Source: PALSA-607 sp036501485 (lineage in GTDB: Bacteria; Actinomycetota; Actinomycetes; Acidothermales; Acidothermaceae). From it: a stretch of DNA of 64,000 nt. The stretch covers positions 1 to 64,000 of the forward strand of contig DASYAG010000111.1 of assembly GCA_036501485.1 (NCBI GenBank). The letters run 5' to 3'. Shown here one piece after another: positions 61,363 to 64,000 of the stretch; within the stretch, counting starts at the first letter, position 1, and each line of letters opens with the position of its first letter. A program made the translations under genes and the position numbers. Below the pieces are notes generated by a model. It saw only the letters and a program-made list of their open reading frames with translations. It was not told where the DNA came from and did no database searches.

Positions 61363-62643
61363 TCATGCACCGAGTTGTCGGACCCTATGTCGGCTGTGTT
61401 GTTGTGGGACCTGGTCGGGGTCGATCCATAGGGGTGGGATGAACCAAGGCATTGCGTTGATCATCGTGATTTCCCAGCCTTCATGGTGCACGACGTCATG
61501 GTGATGGCTGCATAACAGGCAGAGGTTGCAGAGCGCGGTTTCGCCGCCGTCGGCCCAGTGTTTGCAGTGATGGGCGTCGCACCAAGATGGCGGCCGGTCG
61601 CAGCCGGGGAATGCGCATCCTTGGTCGCGCGCCACCAGGGCGCGGCGCATCCCGGTGGAAACAGTGCGGGTCAGCCGGCCGATGTCGATTGGTTCGCCGT
61701 AGCTACCCAGCACGACTGGAATCACGTTGGCATCGCAGAGCAGCCGAAGAGTTGCCCCGATCGAGAGCGGGATGCCGCTATCGAGCGTCGCCGGCGCGCA
61801 GCCCACAGCCTTGGCTTGCAGACTCTCCAAGCTGGTGGTGACCGTGACGTTGGGTCGTTCCCCGCGCACCTGCGGCAGTTCCGGGGTAGCCGACTGGCAG
61901 AGCTGAACCAACGCGTCGGCATAGCGGGCACCAATGTCGCGTGGGTCGGGAATGCCGTCGGTGGCCGGGGCCGGTGCGGCCAGCGGCCCGAGCACCGCCT
62001 GCGCCAGCGCGCCGGCTTCTTTGTCGAGCTGGCCGCGCACCGACACGGTGCCGTCAGCGCGACTGGTCAACGTCAGGGACCGGGCTTCGCGAGCGGCCCG
62101 CTCTTGTTCTTGGAGGACTTCGGGAGCGAACCGGTACGTGATCTCCATCGCCCGACGAGTCACAGCGCGGTGGCCTTCTTGACGCGCGGTGTCCACCAGC
62201 ATCTCCTCGACCTCACCGCTCATGACCGCCGGTACCGACGCTGGCAGCGCCTCAATTGCGGTGCACACCCCTTGGGCCGAGGCCATGGTGATCTCGCCGG
62301 CAGCGAACGCGGCTGCCGTCAGTGGTCGAGACTCCAGCGAGTGGGCCAACTGCAAACGAGCTCGGCCGTCCCAACTCGGCACGTCCGCCGCGGCCTTCAA
62401 CCACGCATGCGTCGACTTGGCTCCGAGGAGCGTACGAACCAGTGACTTCTCCGCTTGCGCGATCACAGCTACTTGCAACGAGGCGATTCGATTCTTGACC
62501 TTCTCCACGGCGATCACCAATGCCCCCAGCTCACGGATCGACATTGACCACAACCGCGCCTCCGCGAACGCATCGAGGGCAGCGTTCATCGTCGCAACAG
62601 CTTCTGCTGCGGGATGGAACTGATCGGCTGGTAACGAACTCAT
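61363..62643 (-). CDS. DUF222-domain HNH endonuclease family protein
   Basis: A 426-residue protein: residues about 10-300 are the DUF222 region (helical, Ala-rich), and the C-terminus carries the HNH nuclease motif CAFPGCDRPPSWCDAHHCKHW, then LCNLCLLCSHHHDVVHHEGW, with four zinc-type cysteines and the catalytic histidines. The family is abundant in actinobacteria; many members are linked to selfish or repeated genetic elements, but this one shows no intein or mobile-element features. ATG at 62643 is at the start of the family region. Upstream of it lies a repeat-rich, alternating purine/pyrimidine region. Confidence 0.9.
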   Translation of the reverse strand: MSSLPADQFHPAAEAVATMNAALDAFAEARLWSMSIRELGALVIAVEKVKNRIASLQVAVIAQAEKSLVRTLLGAKSTHAWLKAAADVPSWDGRARLQLAHSLESRPLTAAAFAAGEITMASAQGVCTAIEALPASVPAVMSGEVEEMLVDTARQEGHRAVTRRAMEITYRFAPEVLQEQERAAREARSLTLTSRADGTVSVRGQLDKEAGALAQAVLGPLAAPAPATDGIPDPRDIGARYADALVQLCQSATPELPQVRGERPNVTVTTSLESLQAKAVGCAPATLDSGIPLSIGATLRLLCDANVIPVVLGSYGEPIDIGRLTRTVSTGMRRALVARDQGCAFPGCDRPPSWCDAHHCKHWADGGETALCNLCLLCSHHHDVVHHEGWEITMINAMPWFIPPLWIDPDQVPQQHSRHRVRQLGA

Positions 62644-62885
62644 GCAGCGAACCTACCGACCGGCGCTGACATAAAACGCAGGCCAACGAGGAATTGTGCG
62701 CAACGGCAACTGCCTGTGGGGAAAGGGAAGATGCACGATCGCGCGCAGGATCCGGCGCATGTATGCGATCGAGACGCATCGGCGCGCGCGACGCGGGCGG
62801 CCCGCAGGTACGGCCGTGCACGTCGCGCACGGGCGCACGCGCGTCGCGCGCGCGCGGGCACAGGCACGGGCACGGGCATGCACGT

Positions 62886-63113
62886 AGGTGCACGTCACGC
62901 GCGCAGGTGCACGTCACGCGCAGGTGCACGTCACGCGCGGGCGCGCGGCCAGATGCGCCCGTCACGCGCGCAGGCGCACGTCACGCGCGCAGGTGTACGT
63001 CACGCGCGCAGGTGCACGTCACAGGTCTGCGCGCGCGCGTGCGTGTGTGCGTGCGTGTGCGCGCGTGCTCGCGTATGTCTGGCACGCGCATCCAGTGCAC
63101 AGTGCACAGTGCA
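62886..63113. repeat. imperfect 19-bp repeats, alternating purine/pyrimidine tract and 7-bp triplicate
   Basis: The unit AGGTGCACGTCACGCGCGC starts at 62886 and recurs, with changes, about six times to 63023. From about 63028 a tract of CG, TG and GC alternation follows to about 63075, a sequence class able to form left-handed DNA. At 63092-63112 CAGTGCA/AGTGCAC occurs three times (7-bp period). The region 62700-62885 is also rich in CGCG and GGCAC runs. No gene is visible between 62644 and 63114; it is the upstream region of the HNH gene and the downstream region of the aldo/keto reductase. Confidence 0.75.
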
Positions 63114-63114
63114 C

Positions 63115-63999
63115 TCAACCAGCGCGAACAGCAGGAAATCGTTCCGCTAGTTCGGCACGCGCAGCCTCATCGAGCTGCACACCGGCCGCACCGATGTTCT
63201 CGGCGAGATGTTCACGGGTCCGCGTCCCCGGAATCAGCAAGATGTTCGGCGCAACGTCCAACAACCACGCCAGAGCCAGCTGTGACGGCGTCGCTCCCAG
63301 CCGCCGAGCGAGTTCCGCGACGGCACGACTGCTAAGAATTCCGTTCCGCTCGCCGCGCGGCCAACCGAGTGGGAAGAAGGGCACGAACGCGATCCCCCGC
63401 GACGTGCACTCGGAAAGCACATCGTGTGAACGTTGGTCGGCCAGGTTGAAGAGGTTCTGCACGCACACGACGTCCGTCTGCTCAACCGCCCGCAACAAGT
63501 GCTCGAGCGAGATGTTGCTCAGGCCGATGCCATCGATCAGACCTTCGTCGCGTGCGGCGACGAGTGCCTCGAGCTGAGAATCGAAGCGCGCGCCGGGCGG
63601 AGCCGAAGGATCGAGCAGACGAAGGTTCACCGCCGCCAATCGCTCCACACCCAGGGTCGCGAGGTTGTCCTCGATGCCTGCACGAAGCTGATCCGGGTCG
63701 TCATACGGCAAGACGGCGGCGTCCGCACCGCGAAGAGCAGCCACCTTGCTCACGATCGCCAAGTCGCGAGGATACGGATACAGCGCTTCCCGGATCAGCT
63801 CGTTGACGACACCCGGCCCGTAGTACTGCGCAGTGTCGATGTGGTTGATCCCGCCGTCGACGGCCGCACGCAGCACCCGCAGCGCTTCGTCGCGATCACG
63901 TGGCGGCCCGAATACGTTGTCGCCGGCCAATTGCATCGCGCCGTAGCCGAGCCGGTGAACCTGCCACGGGCCGAGCGCGAACGTCCCTCCAAGTTCCAT
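63115..63999 (-). CDS. aldo/keto reductase
   Basis: A 294-residue NADPH-dependent reductase of the AKR superfamily. Catalytic residues appear in order: Asp and Tyr in HIDTAQYYGPG near residues 53-63, Lys in LAIVSKVAAL near 84. Later segments GLSNISLEHL near 168, VPFFPLGW near 205 and IPGTRTREHLAENI near 258 match the cofactor-binding end of the barrel. The position of the usual His (in NLRLLDPSAP) is replaced by Arg/Leu, which occurs in some families. Start ATG at 63999 is the last codon in the window, so an earlier start cannot be excluded. Substrate unknown. Confidence 0.88.
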   Translation of the reverse strand: MELGGTFALGPWQVHRLGYGAMQLAGDNVFGPPRDRDEALRVLRAAVDGGINHIDTAQYYGPGVVNELIREALYPYPRDLAIVSKVAALRGADAAVLPYDDPDQLRAGIEDNLATLGVERLAAVNLRLLDPSAPPGARFDSQLEALVAARDEGLIDGIGLSNISLEHLLRAVEQTDVVCVQNLFNLADQRSHDVLSECTSRGIAFVPFFPLGWPRGERNGILSSRAVAELARRLGATPSQLALAWLLDVAPNILLIPGTRTREHLAENIGAAGVQLDEAARAELAERFPAVRAG

Positions 64000-64000
64000 C

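Noticed and set aside
61363..62643. Homing endonuclease or mobile element around the HNH gene
   Set aside because: No intein, intron, transposase or target-site duplication is seen; DUF222 HNH genes are common chromosomal genes in actinobacteria.
62886..63023. CRISPR array
   Set aside because: Units are 17-19 bases, directly tandem and diverged, with no unique spacers and no cas genes.
62694..63577. Long overlapping Arg/Ala-rich reading frames through the repeat region before the HNH gene
   Set aside because: They run through CGCG-rich repeats and antisense to the aldo/keto reductase, with no start signal; they are composition artefacts.

Overview
This is a 64 kb GC-rich chromosomal window from an actinomycete (Actinomycetota). 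The evidence is a mycothiol S-conjugate amidase (mca), DUF222-type HNH endonucleases at both ends, an actinobacterial DUF6542 membrane protein, an MMPL transporter, frequent GTG starts, and a gene order that recalls the Mycobacterium tuberculosis Rv1079-Rv1112 neighbourhood (metB, greA, mca plus a small membrane protein, a DUF255 thioredoxin-fold protein, a cis-prenyltransferase, fumarase, glpX, xseB/xseA, ispH, DUF6542, ychF). Two methyl-accepting chemotaxis-type proteins suggest a motile or surface-sensing member, plausibly a Frankineae/Nakamurellales/Jatrophihabitans-like lineage; that placement is a guess. Most of the window is ordinary core and house-keeping chromosome. I saw no IS element, prophage, CRISPR array, rRNA or tRNA.

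Layout. 1-5.2 kb: the start of a DUF222 HNH protein, an ABC-2 exporter pair, a secreted lipoprotein, an NTF2-like/terpene-cyclase-fold pair, and a rearrangement scar joining the C-terminal remnant of an RtcB RNA ligase to the C-terminal remnant of an AHSA1/SRPBCC protein. 5.2-15 kb: MutT, pterin carbinolamine dehydratase, a three-gene ABC-2 exporter, an amidohydrolase, a phospholipase D-like lipoprotein, and two chemoreceptor-like proteins. 15-25 kb: deoC, ychF, GNAT, rmuC, DUF6542, ispH, xseA, xseB, glpX, fumC. 25-28.5 kb: a lipoprotein, a secreted lysozyme-fold protein followed by a 0.9 kb less GC-rich non-coding stretch, and a cis-prenyltransferase. 28.5-38 kb: a NarL-type two-component system divergent from an MMPL transporter, DUF255, and an Ogt plus Ada/AlkA DNA-alkylation repair pair. 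38-49.7 kb: arfB, mca, greA, a drug-type ABC exporter, ilvA, an alpha/beta hydrolase lacking its nucleophile, aquaporin, PHP and FIST proteins. 49.8-64 kb: a MoxR/Mg-chelatase-like AAA+ ATPase with its VWA partner, MFS, DUF72, cystathionine gamma-synthase, a small MscS channel, an OmpR-type two-component system interrupted by a 27-bp minisatellite, a full DUF222 HNH protein, a repeat-rich GC/alternating purine-pyrimidine region, and an aldo/keto reductase.

The least explained signal is a recurrent class of short tandem duplications at gene 3' ends that include the stop codon: deoC (3x16 bp), rmuC (2x23 bp), greA (2x15 bp) and an OmpR-family response regulator (7x27 bp). In the last case the array sits exactly between the regulator and its histidine kinase and contains a nonapeptide-repeat reading frame that overlaps both neighbours by a few bases. 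Gene starts were chosen by ribosome-binding site, family length and overlap; functions are by sequence recognition only, with no database search.
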